A DNA stretch of 64,000 bases, taken from contig NZ_JACMTR010000002.1 of the NCBI RefSeq assembly GCF_014267175.1, positions 756,001 through 820,000 of the forward strand, in the 5' to 3' direction. Below the pieces are notes generated by a model that was given only the letters and a program-made list of their open reading frames with translations, had not been told where the DNA came from and searched no databases. Source of the DNA: Pseudonocardia sp. C8. Lineage in GTDB: Bacteria > Actinomycetota > Actinomycetes > Mycobacteriales > Pseudonocardiaceae. Positions 8,373-18,290 of the stretch are shown piece after piece. Within the stretch, counting starts at the first letter, position 1. Each line of letters opens with the position of its first letter. A program made the translations under genes and the position numbers.

Positions 8373-8765
8373 CTAGGGCAGCTCCTCGATCGGGACCATC
8401 GGGTCCAGCTTGCGCAGCGTCCCCGGGTCACCGGTGACGGCGGGCCAGCCCCGCCGCAGCGCCGCGGTGACCACCTGGCCGCTGACGATGTCGTCGAGCC
8501 CCTGCGAGGCGAGCAGCAGCCCGGCCTCCTGGGCACTCTCCGGGGACAGCTCGTGGATCACGGTGTTCGGCAGGCCGAGCAGCACCTGCAGGGCTGCGTG
8601 GTGCTCGGCCTCCACCATCGACCAGGCGCGGCCGAGTGCGGCGCTGGGCACCGCGAGCACGATGTTCTCCTCCACCGCGGCCCAGACGAGGGCACGCATG
8701 TAGACCGGGCGGCCGGTGGCGAAGGCCGCCAGCGCCGATGAGTCGAGGACGCGTCCGCCGATCAT
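8373..8765 (-). CDS. PIN-domain toxin of a VapBC-type pair
   Basis: A 130-residue protein with the start of a PIN fold (VLDSSALAAF, first metal-binding Asp at residue 8) and the terminal ...AVTGDPGTLRKLDP motif with the last acidic site. It is probably a magnesium-dependent RNase. It lies 8 nt downstream of a ribbon-helix-helix antitoxin gene on the same strand, the normal toxin-after-antitoxin order. ATG at 8765 is the start that leaves a complete PIN domain; the frame is open far upstream without homology. The middle acidic residue is less clear than in classical VapC, so activity should be called probable only. Confidence 0.78.
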   Translation of the reverse strand: MIGGRVLDSSALAAFATGRPVYMRALVWAAVEENIVLAVPSAALGRAWSMVEAEHHAALQVLLGLPNTVIHELSPESAQEAGLLLASQGLDDIVSGQVVTAALRRGWPAVTGDPGTLRKLDPMVPIEELP

Positions 8766-8773
8766 CGCGCGGC

Positions 8774-9016
8774 TCAGCCGACGGCCACGGGCGGGGCCGG
8801 GCGCAGGGAACGCCGCGCCGCGTCCAGCTCGTCGGCCGGCGGCGGTCCGCCGTAGAGGCTCGCCAGGGTGGCCAGGGAACGGTCCCGGTCCTGCCGGGAC
8901 TTGACGGCCTCCGCCACGTAGGCGGACAGGCTCGCCGCTGATCCTCGGGACACCGCGTCCCGCGCTTCCGCCACCAGCTCGGCCGGCAGCGTGACCGTCA
9001 CTCGCTCGCTGCGCAT
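8774..9016 (-). CDS. ribbon-helix-helix antitoxin (VapB/CopG type)
   Basis: An 80-residue protein. MRSERVTVTLPAELVAEARDAV is the beta strand and first helix of an RHH DNA-binding domain; the C-terminal half is Ala/Pro-rich and probably wraps the toxin. The ATG at 9016 lies 6 nt after a TAGCAT -10 box (9023-9028, reverse strand), so translation is probably leaderless. Two direct copies of CCGGTATGC (reverse strand, at 9035-9043 and 9013-9021) bracket this -10, the expected place for autoregulation by the antitoxin-toxin complex. Confidence 0.82.
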   Translation of the reverse strand: MRSERVTVTLPAELVAEARDAVSRGSAASLSAYVAEAVKSRQDRDRSLATLASLYGGPPPADELDAARRSLRPAPPVAVG

Positions 9017-9043
9017 ACCGGAATGCTACTCCCTGCATACCGG
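9013..9043 (-). promoter_or_regulatory. direct-repeat operator and -10 box of the toxin-antitoxin operon
   Basis: CCGGTATGC occurs twice, 22 nt apart (two helical turns), with the -10 TAGCAT between the copies and the antitoxin start codon inside the downstream copy. A further GTATGC is at 9083-9088. Confidence 0.6.
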
Positions 9044-9101
9044 TTGCTCCACGCGCCACGCCGCCTAGGCAGTTACCGGTGAGTATGCAAGGCTGCCACG
9101 C

Positions 9102-10274
9102 ATGGACCTGACCTTCACCGCGGCCGAGGAGGAGTTCCGCTCCGAGCTGCGCTCGTGGCTGTCCGCGCACATCCCCGGGGAGTGGACGCGTCCCGGGTTC
9201 TGGGAGTCCCTCGACGACGACGAGAGCTTCCGGCTGCGCCGCGACTGGGAGCGCGAGAAGGCCGACGCCGGGTTCGCCGGCATCGAGTGGCCGACCGAGT
9301 ACGGCGGTCGCGGCGGGACGCCGGGCATGAAGGCCATCTACGACGAAGAGATGGTCCGTGCGCGGGCCCCGCGCACGGTGAACCCGCTCGGGCTCGCCTT
9401 CCTGGCGCCGACGGTGATGGCGATCGGCACCGACGCGCAGCGCAAGGAGATCATCGGCCCGCTGCTGCGCAACGAGGTCATCTGGTGCCAGGGCTTCTCC
9501 GAGCCCGGCGCCGGCTCCGACCTCGCGGCGCTGTCCACCAAGGGCGTCCGGGACGGCGACGAGTTCGTCGTCAACGGGCAGAAGGTGTGGACGACCAACG
9601 CCGTGCACGGCGACAAGATCTTCACGCTGGTGCGCACCGAGCCCGGCTCACAGAAGCACCGCGGGATCAGCATGCTGCTGATCGACATGAACCAGCCGGG
9701 GGTGACCGCCCGCCCGCTCAAGCAGATGAGCGGGGCCAGCGAGTTCGGCGAGGTGTTCTTCGACGACGCCCGGGTCCCGGTGTCGGACTGCCTCGGCGAG
9801 ATCGGCGACGGCTGGCGGACGGCGATGCTGCTGCTGTCCTTCGAGCGCGGCGCGTCGGGCATCTCCCAGTACACCGAGTTCCGCCGGCAGTACGACGAGA
9901 TCGCCGCCGTCGCGCGGAAGCTCGGCCGCGACACCGACCCGGTGATCCGCGACGACCTGGCCCGCGTGCTCACCGAGCTGGAGTGCCTGCGGCTGCACTC
10001 GATGCACGTCCTCACCCAGGTCGAGCAGGGGCGGGACCTCGGCTTCGAGGCGTCGATGACCAAGCTGCAGTGGTCGGAGACGTTCCAGGACCTCTGGGAG
10101 GTCTACGACCGGATCCTCGGCGAGGACGCGACCCTCGACGCGCTGCCGGACGGCACCGACCTGCGGCCGCTGCACGCCCAGGCCATGTGGTCCCGCTCGG
10201 TCACGATCTGGGGCGGCTCGTCCCAGGTCCAGCGCACCATCACCGCCGAGCGCGTGCTCGGCCTGCCCCGGTAA
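9102..10274 (+). CDS. acyl-CoA dehydrogenase, larger subunit of a pair
   Basis: A 390-residue flavoprotein of the acyl-CoA dehydrogenase fold. It has an N-terminal helical domain, the FAD-contacting middle domain (WCQGFSEPGAGSDLAAL, about residues 126-142, and GQKVWTTNAVHGD) and a C-terminal helical domain ending in WGGSSQVQRTITAERVLGLPR. It catalyses alpha-beta dehydrogenation of an acyl-CoA. A second dehydrogenase gene begins 10 nt downstream, which matches the heterotetrameric FadE pairs used by actinobacteria on steroid side chains or rings and related bulky CoA esters. The actual substrate is not visible from the context. Confidence 0.9.
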   Translation: MDLTFTAAEEEFRSELRSWLSAHIPGEWTRPGFWESLDDDESFRLRRDWEREKADAGFAGIEWPTEYGGRGGTPGMKAIYDEEMVRARAPRTVNPLGLAFLAPTVMAIGTDAQRKEIIGPLLRNEVIWCQGFSEPGAGSDLAALSTKGVRDGDEFVVNGQKVWTTNAVHGDKIFTLVRTEPGSQKHRGISMLLIDMNQPGVTARPLKQMSGASEFGEVFFDDARVPVSDCLGEIGDGWRTAMLLLSFERGASGISQYTEFRRQYDEIAAVARKLGRDTDPVIRDDLARVLTELECLRLHSMHVLTQVEQGRDLGFEASMTKLQWSETFQDLWEVYDRILGEDATLDALPDGTDLRPLHAQAMWSRSVTIWGGSSQVQRTITAERVLGLPR

Positions 10275-10284
10275 GGAGTCGATC

Positions 10285-11310
10285 GTGTTCTTCGCACTCA
10301 CCGAGGAGCAGCAGGAGTTCGGCGCGGCCGTCCGCGACTACCTGGCCGAGCGGTTCGACCTCGCCGCCGTCCGGGACGTCGTCGAGGCCGGACCCGGCGA
10401 CGACGGCAACCCGGCCGCACTGTGGACGGCCGCCGGGGAGCAGGGCTGGACGGCCGTCACCGTGCCCGAGGAGCACGACGGCCTGGGGCTGGGCCTGGTC
10501 GAGGCCCAGGTGATCGCCCGCGCACTCGGGGCGGGCGTCGCGCCCGGGCCGTGGCGCGGGACCGTGCTCGCCGCGGACGCGATCCGGCTCACCGGCTCCG
10601 ACGAGCAGCGCGCCGCCTGGCTGCCGCGGCTGGCGGCCGGCGAGGCGGTCGGCGCGTTCACCACCCGGGGCAGTGCCGCCGACGGCCTGCCGGTGGTGGA
10701 GTACGGCGCGATCGCCGACGTGGTCGTCGCACCGTCCGGACCGGATGCCCCGGGGCTGTGCCTGGTCACCGGCGCGAGCGCCACCCCGGCCGGCTCCTAC
10801 GACGGCACCACCCGGCTCGCCACGCTCGCCGGCGGCACCACCGAACCGCTGCCCGGCGCCTCGGCCGGGCTGCGGCGGCAGCTGACCGACCGGGCCACCG
10901 TGCTCGTCGCCGCGGACCTCGTCGGGATCGCCAGGGAGGCGCTGACCCGCACGGTCGCCTACGACCGCGACCGTGAGCAGTTCGGCGTCCCGGTCGGGTC
11001 GTTCCAGGCGGTCAAGCACGCCCTGGCGGACCTGCACGTCGGCGTCACGATGGCCGCGCACGCCGTGCTCTACGCCGCGCACGCGGCCGACACCGGGGCG
11101 GACGACGCCGAGTTGGCCGTCGCCGTCGCGAAGGCCAAGGCGAGCGAGGTCGCGCTGCAGGCGACCGCCGCGATGATCCAGTACCACGGCGGGATCGGCT
11201 ACACCTGGGAGCACGAGGCGCACTTCTTCTACAAGCGCGCCAGGCGGCTCGCCGGGCAGTACGGCGACGTCGCGTCCCAGCGCGAGCGGATCGCGGCCCT
11301 GACCGTGTGA
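10285..11310 (+). CDS. acyl-CoA dehydrogenase, smaller subunit of a pair
   Basis: A 341-residue protein with ACAD N-terminal (FALTEEQQEFGAAVRDYL) and C-terminal helical domains (FGVPVGSFQAVKHALADLHV, YHGGIGYTWEHEAHFFYKRA). Its middle domain is short and lacks a clear FAD-binding SEPGAGSD-like segment, as is usual in the partner subunit of alpha2beta2 FadE enzymes. A good Shine-Dalgarno site, AAGGAG, precedes the GTG start. It should assemble with the product of 9102-10274; the pair is probably co-transcribed. Confidence 0.88.
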   Translation: MFFALTEEQQEFGAAVRDYLAERFDLAAVRDVVEAGPGDDGNPAALWTAAGEQGWTAVTVPEEHDGLGLGLVEAQVIARALGAGVAPGPWRGTVLAADAIRLTGSDEQRAAWLPRLAAGEAVGAFTTRGSAADGLPVVEYGAIADVVVAPSGPDAPGLCLVTGASATPAGSYDGTTRLATLAGGTTEPLPGASAGLRRQLTDRATVLVAADLVGIAREALTRTVAYDRDREQFGVPVGSFQAVKHALADLHVGVTMAAHAVLYAAHAADTGADDAELAVAVAKAKASEVALQATAAMIQYHGGIGYTWEHEAHFFYKRARRLAGQYGDVASQRERIAALTV

Positions 11311-11361
11311 GGGACGACTGCACACAGTGGATCCCCCACATGCGCCGTCAACAGGGCGAAT

Positions 11362-11382
11362 GTTCGCTGTGGACTCGCGAAC
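11362..11382. promoter_or_regulatory. small inverted repeat before padR-like gene
   Basis: GTTCGC and GCGAAC arms with a 9-nt spacer, 28 nt upstream of the PadR-family start. The position suits an autoregulatory site, but such short arms can occur by chance. Confidence 0.25.
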
Positions 11383-11409
11383 CGGCGTGGACCGTGGGAC
11401 CGTCGCAGC

Positions 11410-11919
11410 ATGGCCTCCGTCACACCGGTGAACGCCACCGCCGCCGCCCTGCTCGGCCTGCTGCACGGCGGCCCGATGACCGGCGGGCAGCTGGTCACCG
11501 CGGCCGGCGAGCGGTTCGGACTGTTCTTCTCGGTCACCCGCAGCCAGGTCTACCGGGAGCTGCCCGCCCTCACCGAGGAGGGGCTGCTCCGGCTGGGCAA
11601 GCAGGGGCCGCGGGCGAGCCAGCAGTACGTCATCACCGCCGCGGGCAAGCGCGCGTTCAAGGCGTGGCTCGCCTCCGGCGGCGAAGCCGACGCGGTACGC
11701 AGCCCGCTGGTCCTGCGCCTGCTGCACGCCGGGATGCTCACGGTCAAGCAGCGCACCGAGCTGCTCCGGTCGGCGAAGGAGGCCTACACCGAGCGGCTCG
11801 CCGAGGCCCGCGCGGCCGCCCGGGCCACCGACGACCCGTACGCCCGGCCGGTGGCCGACTTCGCCGTCGCCCACACCCGCGCGATGATCAAACTGATCGA
11901 CGCCGTCCCGGAGGAGTGA
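11410..11919 (+). CDS. PadR-family transcriptional regulator
   Basis: A 169-residue protein with an N-terminal winged helix (ALLGLLHGGPMTGGQLVTAA, then SQVYRELPALTEEGLLRL) and a C-terminal helical Vir_act_alpha_C-like domain ending near residue 165. PadR proteins are usually repressors released by small hydrophobic or phenolic ligands. It follows the acyl-CoA dehydrogenase pair by 99 bp on the same strand and could regulate it. ATG at 11410 begins the first helix; no strong ribosome site is visible. Confidence 0.85.
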   Translation: MASVTPVNATAAALLGLLHGGPMTGGQLVTAAGERFGLFFSVTRSQVYRELPALTEEGLLRLGKQGPRASQQYVITAAGKRAFKAWLASGGEADAVRSPLVLRLLHAGMLTVKQRTELLRSAKEAYTERLAEARAAARATDDPYARPVADFAVAHTRAMIKLIDAVPEE

Positions 11920-11967
11920 GGCGGGGGCCGGTGGGCCCGCGCCGCACCGCGCGTACCCTCGATCGAT

Positions 11968-13074
11968 GTGACTCCCGACGTCCAGGCCGACCTGAAGGAC
12001 CTCGACACCACGCTCTCCAGCATCGAGGCCGTCGCCGACGTGCCCGCGCTGCGCCAGGAGATCGAGGAGCTCTCCGAGCAGGCGGGCCGGCCGGACCTCT
12101 GGGACGACGTCGAGGCCGCGCAGAAGATCACCAGCCGGCTCGCGCACGCCCAGGGTGAGCTGCGCCGGCTCGACGACCTGCGCCGCCGCCTCGACGACGT
12201 CCCCGTGCTCTACGAGCTCGCCGAGGACGAGGGCGACACCTCCGCGGTCGCCGACGCCGACGCCGAGCGCGAGCGCCTGCGGTCCGAGATCGCCTCCCTG
12301 GAGGTCCGGACCCTGCTGTCCGGCGAGTACGACGCCCGCGACGCCCTGGTGACCATCCGCGCCGAGGCCGGCGGTGTCGACGCCGCCGACTTCGCCGAGA
12401 TGCTGCTGCGGATGTACCTGCGCTGGGCCGAGCGGCACGGCTACGGCACCGACGTCTTCGAGACGTCCTACGCCGAGGAGGCCGGCATCAAGTCGGCCAC
12501 GTTCGCCGTCCACGCGCCGTACGCGTTCGGCACGCTGTCGGTCGAGGCCGGCACGCACCGGCTGGTGCGGATCTCGCCGTTCGACAACCAGGGCCGCCGG
12601 CAGACGTCGTTCGCCGGCGTCGAGGTGGCGCCGGTCGTCGAGTCGTCGGACCACGTGGAGATCGACGAGAAGGACCTGCGCGTCGACGTGTTCCGCGCCT
12701 CCGGCCCGGGCGGCCAGGGCGTCAACACCACCGACTCGGCGGTCCGGCTGACCCACATCCCGACCGGCATCGTCGTGGCCTGCCAGAACGAGCGCTCGCA
12801 GCTGCAGAACAAGGCGTCGGCGATGACGGTGCTGCAGGCCAAGCTGCTGGAGCGGCGCCGGCAGGAGGAGCGCGAGCTCATGGACTCCTTCAAGGACGCC
12901 GGCTCGTCCTGGGGCAACCAGATGCGCAACTACGTCCTGCACCCGTACCAGCAGGTGAAGGACCTCCGGAACGGGCACGAGGTCAACAACCCGTCGGCGG
13001 TGCTCGACGGCGAGATCGACGACTTCATCGAGGCCGGCATCCGCTGGCGCCGTCAGCAGGCCGACGCGTCGTGA
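11968..13074 (+). CDS. prfB: peptide chain release factor 2
   Basis: A 368-residue class I release factor. It has the SPF tripeptide (residues 203-205) that reads UAA/UGA and GGQ (248-250) for peptidyl-tRNA hydrolysis. The order of domains and length match RF2. No programmed frameshift is present: the frame is continuous from the GTG start, unlike E. coli. The start follows a TACCCT -10 box by 8 nt, so it is probably leaderless. The stop codon overlaps the next start as GTGA. Synteny with ftsE, ftsX, smpB and ssrA is typical of actinobacteria. Confidence 0.97.
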   Translation: MTPDVQADLKDLDTTLSSIEAVADVPALRQEIEELSEQAGRPDLWDDVEAAQKITSRLAHAQGELRRLDDLRRRLDDVPVLYELAEDEGDTSAVADADAERERLRSEIASLEVRTLLSGEYDARDALVTIRAEAGGVDAADFAEMLLRMYLRWAERHGYGTDVFETSYAEEAGIKSATFAVHAPYAFGTLSVEAGTHRLVRISPFDNQGRRQTSFAGVEVAPVVESSDHVEIDEKDLRVDVFRASGPGGQGVNTTDSAVRLTHIPTGIVVACQNERSQLQNKASAMTVLQAKLLERRRQEERELMDSFKDAGSSWGNQMRNYVLHPYQQVKDLRNGHEVNNPSAVLDGEIDDFIEAGIRWRRQQADAS

Positions 13075-13766
13075 GGGCCGCGCTGCTCGCGGCGCTCCTC
13101 GCCGTCGTGCTGTGCGCCTGCACCGGTGCCGGACCCGTCGCGCCCGCCGGCCCGGCCGCCGCCGTGCCGCCCCCGCCGCAGGACGTCGTGGCCGGGGCCG
13201 TGCGCGCGCTCGCCGGCGCCGGGTCGGCCCGGGTGAGCGCCGCGCTCGACGGCGGCCCCACGGGCCCGGTCCGGGCCTCGGGCCCGGTCCGGCTGCAGCC
13301 GTTCGCCGCGGACCTCACGGCCACGCTCGGCACCCGCGGGGCGCAGGTGCGGGTGGACGGCGACGCAGCATGGCTGCGGCTCGGCGGCTCCGGGAACTGG
13401 CAGCGCCTGCCCGCCGGCGCGGTCCCGGTCGGGGCGCTGACCGGTGCCCTGCATGCCGCACCGGGCCTGCGCGACGTGGCCGAGCAGCCCGGCCGCGAGG
13501 ACGTCGACGGGGTCCCGGCCGTCCGCTACACCGGCACCGTCGACCTCGCCGCCGCGCGGGCGGCCGCCCCCGGCCCGGACGCGGCGACCCGGCTGGACGA
13601 GCTGGCCGGGCTGGTCTCGCCGGCGCCGCGGTTCACCGCCTGGCTCGGGGCACCGGACGCCGCGGGCGCCGACCGAGGACGGCTGCTGCGCCTGCGCCTC
13701 GAGCCGGCCGGCGGGGCGGGCGCGCTCACCGTCGGCTTCGCCGAGCCCGGCCTGCCGATGCCCTGA
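13071..13766 (+). CDS. putative lipoprotein, LppX/LprG-like size class
   Basis: A 231-residue protein with a short signal peptide and lipobox L-C-A-C (lipidated Cys17), then a Pro/Ala-rich tether. The remaining 190 residues show alternating hydrophobic and polar strands ([34 protein letters not shown]), compatible with the beta-sandwich of LppX/LprAFG lipid carriers. That assignment is tentative because no diagnostic motif is visible. It overlaps prfB by 4 nt and should be co-translated. A hairpin at 13772-13815 ends this unit before ftsE. Confidence 0.7.
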   Translation: MRAALLAALLAVVLCACTGAGPVAPAGPAAAVPPPPQDVVAGAVRALAGAGSARVSAALDGGPTGPVRASGPVRLQPFAADLTATLGTRGAQVRVDGDAAWLRLGGSGNWQRLPAGAVPVGALTGALHAAPGLRDVAEQPGREDVDGVPAVRYTGTVDLAAARAAAPGPDAATRLDELAGLVSPAPRFTAWLGAPDAAGADRGRLLRLRLEPAGGAGALTVGFAEPGLPMP

Positions 13767-13771
13767 CGGGC

Positions 13772-13815
13772 CCGTGAGTACTTGGGAGGGCCAGGGCCCT
13801 CCGAAGCACTCACGG
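13772..13815 (+). terminator. imperfect hairpin with GTGAGT/ACTCAC ends
   Basis: Arms of about 20 bp with two mismatches and a 4-nt loop (13792-13795), six nt after the lipoprotein stop. Its outer sequence (GTGAGT ... ACTCAC) resembles the outer ends of the palindrome at 55413-55463. Confidence 0.6.
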
Positions 13816-13863
13816 CGTGTCGTCACGGCCGGTGCACGCCGGGCGGCGGTACCGTCCCGCTCC

Positions 13864-14553
<690 letters not shown>

Positions 14554-15456
14554 ATGCGCCCCGCCCTGCTCACCCGCGAGGTCTCCGAAGGCCTGCGCCG
14601 CAACGTGACGATGACCGTGGCGATGGTGCTCACCACCGCCGTCACCCTGATGTCGGTCGGGGCCGGGCTGCTCGTGCTGCGCACGATCGACGACATCTCC
14701 GCGCTGTACGCGAGCCGGCTCGAGATCCAGGTCGCGCTCACCCCGGACGTCTCGGAGTCCGACCGGGACTGCTCCGGGCCGACGTGCGCCTCGCTGCACG
14801 CGGCGCTGTCCTCGGCGCCCGGCGTCGGCGCGGTGACCTTCGAGTCCCAGGAGCAGGCCTACACCCGGTTCCGGGAGCTGTTCGCGGGGCAGTCCGTGGC
14901 CGACGTCGCCCGCCCGCAGTCGCTGCCCGCGACGCTGCGGGTGACGCTCACCGACCAGCAGGGGGGCGCGGCCGCCGCGGCGGCGGCCGTCGAGGGCCGC
15001 CCCGGCGTGCGCGGGGTGATCGACCAGCGCGACCTCGTCGGGAAGCTGTTCGACTTCCTCGACGGCGTGCGGAACGTGGCGTTCGCGCTGGCCGTGGTGC
15101 AGGCGCTCGCGGCCGTGCTGCTGATCTCCAACACGGTCCAGGTGTCGGCGTTCACCCGGCGCACCGAGGTCGCGGTGATGCGCCTGGTCGGCGCGACCCG
15201 ATGGACCACGCAGCTGCCGTTCCTCATGGAGGCGGCCATCGCGGGTGCGGTCGGCGGGGCGCTGGCCGGGGCCGGCCTCGTCGCCGCGAAGTACGCCGTC
15301 GTGGACGACCTGCTCGCCGCGATCGGCCGGGCGGGGGTGATCCCGCCGGTCCGGCTGTCCGACGTGCTGGTCGTGTCGGTGCTGCTCGTGCCGGTCGGCG
15401 GGATCGTCGCCGGTGTCACCGGCTACGCGACGCTGCGTGCTTATGTGAAGGTCTGA
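14554..15456 (+). CDS. ftsX: cell division protein FtsX
   Basis: A 300-residue membrane protein: one helix at residues 20-45 (VTMTVAMVLTTAVTLMSVGA), a large extracytoplasmic loop (about 50-165) that in the family docks a hydrolase or its activator, then three C-terminal helices. The cytoplasmic FLDGVRN and ATRWTTQLPFLMEAA segments are usual for FtsX/MacB-like permeases. It partners FtsE, whose gene ends at the base before. smpB follows 27 nt later from its own promoter. Confidence 0.95.
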   Translation: MRPALLTREVSEGLRRNVTMTVAMVLTTAVTLMSVGAGLLVLRTIDDISALYASRLEIQVALTPDVSESDRDCSGPTCASLHAALSSAPGVGAVTFESQEQAYTRFRELFAGQSVADVARPQSLPATLRVTLTDQQGGAAAAAAAVEGRPGVRGVIDQRDLVGKLFDFLDGVRNVAFALAVVQALAAVLLISNTVQVSAFTRRTEVAVMRLVGATRWTTQLPFLMEAAIAGAVGGALAGAGLVAAKYAVVDDLLAAIGRAGVIPPVRLSDVLVVSVLLVPVGGIVAGVTGYATLRAYVKV

Positions 15457-15483
15457 CGACCGGGCGGCGGGTAGGCTGGTGGG

Positions 15484-15969
15484 GTGAAGGAACAGGGCCG
15501 GAAGGTGATCGCGCAGAACCGCCGGGCCCGGCACGACTACTCGATCCTGGACACCTACGAGGCCGGGGTCGCGCTGAAGGGGACCGAGGTGAAGAGCCTC
15601 CGTCTGGGCCGGGCCTCGATGGCGGACGCCTTCGCCACGATCGACGAGGGCGAGATCTTCCTGCGCAACCTGCACATCCCGGAGTACGTCCGGGGCAGCT
15701 GGACCAACCACGAGCCCCGCCGCACCCGCAAGCTGCTGCTGCACCGCGACGAGATCGACCGGCTGATGGGCAAGACCCGCGAGGGCGGGCTGACCCTGGT
15801 GCCGCTGTCGCTGTACTTCAGCGACGGCAAGGTCAAGTGCGAGATCGCGCTGGCCCGCGGCAAGAAGGACTACGACAAGCGCCGCGACCTCGCGAAGAAG
15901 GACGCGGAACGGGAGATGGCCCGGGCCGTCGGCCGCGCCGCCAAGGGCCGCGCCCGCAGCCTGCGCTGA
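15484..15969 (+). CDS. smpB: SsrA-binding protein SmpB
   Basis: A 161-residue protein with the conserved opening [21 protein letters not shown] and [11 protein letters not shown], then a basic C-terminal tail ([22 protein letters not shown]) that mimics the missing anticodon arm. It delivers tmRNA to stalled ribosomes. The GTG start lies 6 nt after TAGGCT (15472-15477), so the mRNA is probably leaderless. The tmRNA gene is only 2.3 kb downstream. Confidence 0.96.
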   Translation: MKEQGRKVIAQNRRARHDYSILDTYEAGVALKGTEVKSLRLGRASMADAFATIDEGEIFLRNLHIPEYVRGSWTNHEPRRTRKLLLHRDEIDRLMGKTREGGLTLVPLSLYFSDGKVKCEIALARGKKDYDKRRDLAKKDAEREMARAVGRAAKGRARSLR

Positions 15970-15990
15970 TCCCGGCCTAGGGTGGGTGGC

Positions 15991-16914
15991 GTGGATCTTC
16001 CCGCGCCACCCCGCGACGACGCCGACGTCCCGCGCTGGACCGCCGAGCTGGGCCTGCCCGGCCTGGTCGACGTGCACGTGCACTTCCTGCCCGACCGCAT
16101 GCTGCGCAAGGTCTGGGCCTACTTCGACGCCGCCGAGACGCACTACGGCGTGGCCTGGCCGGTGCAGTACAAGCTGCCGCAGCACGAGCGGTACGCGCGC
16201 CTCGAGGAGCTCGGCGTGCTGCGGTTCGCCCCGCTCACCTACCCGCACAAGCCGGGGATGGGGGAGTGGCTGACCGGCTGGGCCGGCGAGTTCGCCGCGG
16301 AGCACCCGCGCGCCGTGCGCACCGCGACGCTCTACCCGGAGCCGTCGGTGACCGGCTACCTCGGCCGGGCCGTCGACGACGGTGCCCGCGTGGTCAAGGT
16401 GCACGTCCAGGTCGGCGCGTTCGACCCGCGCGACCCGCTGCTGCACGACGCCTGGGGGCTGCTGGCCGAGGCCGAGGTCCCGGCCGTCGTGCACTGCGGG
16501 GACGGGCCGATCCGCGGCGCCCACACCGGACTGGGGATCTTCGCCGAGGTCCTCGAGGCCCACCCGACGCTGCCCGTCGTGCTGGCGCACGCCGGCATGC
16601 CGGACTTCCGCGGCGCGGTCGAGCTCCTCGAACGGTTCCCGAACGTCGTGCTGGACACCACCATGGTCGGCACCGCGTTCAGCGAGCGGATCGCGCCCCT
16701 GCCCGCGGACTGGCCGGCCCGGCTCGCGGAGTTCCCCGGCCGCGTCGTGCTCGGCACCGACTTCCCGAACATCCCCTACCCGTACGCCGAGCAGCTGGCC
16801 GCGATCCACGGCTGGGCGGCGGCCGAGCCGCGCCTCGGCCGGGAGTTCCTCCGCTCGGTGCTGTACGACGCCCCGGCCCGGCTGCTCGGGGTCCGCGACC
16901 AGCTCCCCGCCTGA
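15991..16914 (+). CDS. amidohydrolase-family metal-dependent hydrolase
   Basis: A TIM-barrel protein of about 307 residues. The first strand motif VDVHVHFLP supplies two metal-binding His; later KVHVQVGAFDP, VVHCGD, LAHAGMPDF and LGTDFPNIPYPY supply further barrel residues including the terminal Asp. It belongs to the amidohydrolase-2 group, which includes decarboxylases and lactonases; the substrate is unknown. GTG at 15991 lies 7 nt after a TAGGGT -10 box, so I prefer it to the in-frame GTG at 15982. Confidence 0.82.
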   Translation: MDLPAPPRDDADVPRWTAELGLPGLVDVHVHFLPDRMLRKVWAYFDAAETHYGVAWPVQYKLPQHERYARLEELGVLRFAPLTYPHKPGMGEWLTGWAGEFAAEHPRAVRTATLYPEPSVTGYLGRAVDDGARVVKVHVQVGAFDPRDPLLHDAWGLLAEAEVPAVVHCGDGPIRGAHTGLGIFAEVLEAHPTLPVVLAHAGMPDFRGAVELLERFPNVVLDTTMVGTAFSERIAPLPADWPARLAEFPGRVVLGTDFPNIPYPYAEQLAAIHGWAAAEPRLGREFLRSVLYDAPARLLGVRDQLPA

Positions 16915-16947
16915 CCCCGCCCGTCCGACCTCGAGGAGGCAGCGTCC

Positions 16948-18210
16948 GTGGCCCACCCCCCGAACGACCCGGCCGAGCCGGTCGACATCGCGCTCTACGG
17001 CGCGACCGGATTCGTCGGCACGCTCACCGCCCGGCACCTCGCCGAGCACGCCCCGCCCGGCGTCCGGATCGCCCTCGCCGGCCGGTCCGCGGACAAGCTC
17101 GCCGCCACCCGTGCCACCCTGCCCGAACGGGCCCGGGACTGGCCGCTGATCGTCGCCGATGCGTCCGACCGGGCCGCGACCGACCAGCTGGCCGGCGCCG
17201 CCCGCGTCGTCCTGACCACGGTCGGGCCGTACGCGCGGTACGGGCGGCACCTCGTCGAGTCCTGCGCCCGGGCGGGCACCCACTACGCCGACCTCACCGG
17301 CGAGGTGCTGTTCGTGCGGGACGCGATCGACCGCTGCCACGGCGTCGCCGAGTCGACCGGCGCCCGGATCGTGCACTCGTGCGGCTACGACTCGATCCCG
17401 TCGGACCTCGGGGTGTGGCTGGCGCACACCGCAGCCGCGGCCGACGACGCCGGCGGGCTCACCGAGGTCCGGACCGTCGCGACGTTCCGGGGTGGTGTCT
17501 CCGGCGGCACGATCGACTCGATGCGCGGGCAGATCGACGCGGTCCGGACCGACCCGGCGGCCCGCCGGCAGGCGTTCGACCCGCACGCGCTGAGCCCGGA
17601 CCGCGCGGGCGAGCCGACGCCGTCCCAGCCGCCGGACGCCGGGCCGCCCGCCCGGCTCGAGGACGGGACCTGGACGGCGCCGTTCGTGATGGCGTCCTAC
17701 AACACCCGGATCGTGCGCCGCTCGAACGCGCTGCTCGGCCACGCCTACGGTGCCGGCCTGCGGTACGGGGAGGTGCAGGGATGCGGGTCCGGCCCGGCCG
17801 GTGCCGCCGCCGCGGCCGCCGTCACCGGCGGGCTCGGCGCCCTGGTCGGCGCGTTCACGCTGCCGCTGGTCCGGCCGCTGCTCGACCGGGTGCTGCCCGC
17901 GCCGGGGGCCGGACCGTCGGAGCGGACCCGGGCGAACGGGTGGTTCCGGATGGACGTCCACGCGGCCACCGGGTCCGGGCGCCGTTACCGGGCCCGCGTG
18001 TCCGGCCCGGGCGACCCCGGGTACGCGGCCACCGCCGTCATGCTGGGGGAGAGCGGGCTGGCGCTCGCGCTGGGCGGGACGGCCCTGCCGGACCGGGCGG
18101 GCTCGCTGACCCCGGCGACGGCGATGGGTGAGGTCCTGGTCGACCGGCTGCGGGCGGCGGGCCACACCTACGACGTGACGGCCGTCGCACGCTCCGGGGA
18201 ACCGGGATGA
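16948..18210 (+). CDS. saccharopine-dehydrogenase-like / trans-acting enoyl reductase family protein
   Basis: A 420-residue protein with an N-terminal Rossmann motif (IALYGATGFVGTLTARHL, residues 12-29) and GRSADKLAATRATL, followed by a C-terminal domain with HSCGYDSIPSDLGVW. This is the pattern of actinobacterial proteins related to the PDIM trans-acting enoyl reductase (Rv2953). They reduce or handle lipid-linked substrates at the membrane. A hydrophobic Ala/Gly stretch lies around residues 280-305. GAGGAGG precedes the GTG start. The true substrate cannot be told from the sequence. Confidence 0.82.
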   Translation: MAHPPNDPAEPVDIALYGATGFVGTLTARHLAEHAPPGVRIALAGRSADKLAATRATLPERARDWPLIVADASDRAATDQLAGAARVVLTTVGPYARYGRHLVESCARAGTHYADLTGEVLFVRDAIDRCHGVAESTGARIVHSCGYDSIPSDLGVWLAHTAAAADDAGGLTEVRTVATFRGGVSGGTIDSMRGQIDAVRTDPAARRQAFDPHALSPDRAGEPTPSQPPDAGPPARLEDGTWTAPFVMASYNTRIVRRSNALLGHAYGAGLRYGEVQGCGSGPAGAAAAAAVTGGLGALVGAFTLPLVRPLLDRVLPAPGAGPSERTRANGWFRMDVHAATGSGRRYRARVSGPGDPGYAATAVMLGESGLALALGGTALPDRAGSLTPATAMGEVLVDRLRAAGHTYDVTAVARSGEPG

Positions 18211-18236
18211 ACCGGGCGCCCCGGTGGCGTTATGCT
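18208..18236 (+). promoter_or_regulatory. ssrA promoter
   Basis: TGAACC (18208-18213) and TATGCT (18231-18236) are separated by 17 bp, a good vegetative -35/-10 arrangement. Transcription would start near 18243, leaving a leader of roughly 48 nt to be removed from the mature tmRNA 5' end at 18291. Confidence 0.6.
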
Positions 18237-18290
18237 GGTCGTCCGCGCGGGAACGCCCGTGTGGAGCACAGGTGAAGGACGGCCTGACCA

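Noticed and set aside
11968..12100. Programmed frameshift in prfB
   Set aside because: The frame is continuous from the GTG start and no in-frame TGA with a slippery codon is present.
10240..12978. Long antisense frame across the dehydrogenase and prfB genes
   Set aside because: Same artefact; the sense frames encode complete families with catalytic motifs.
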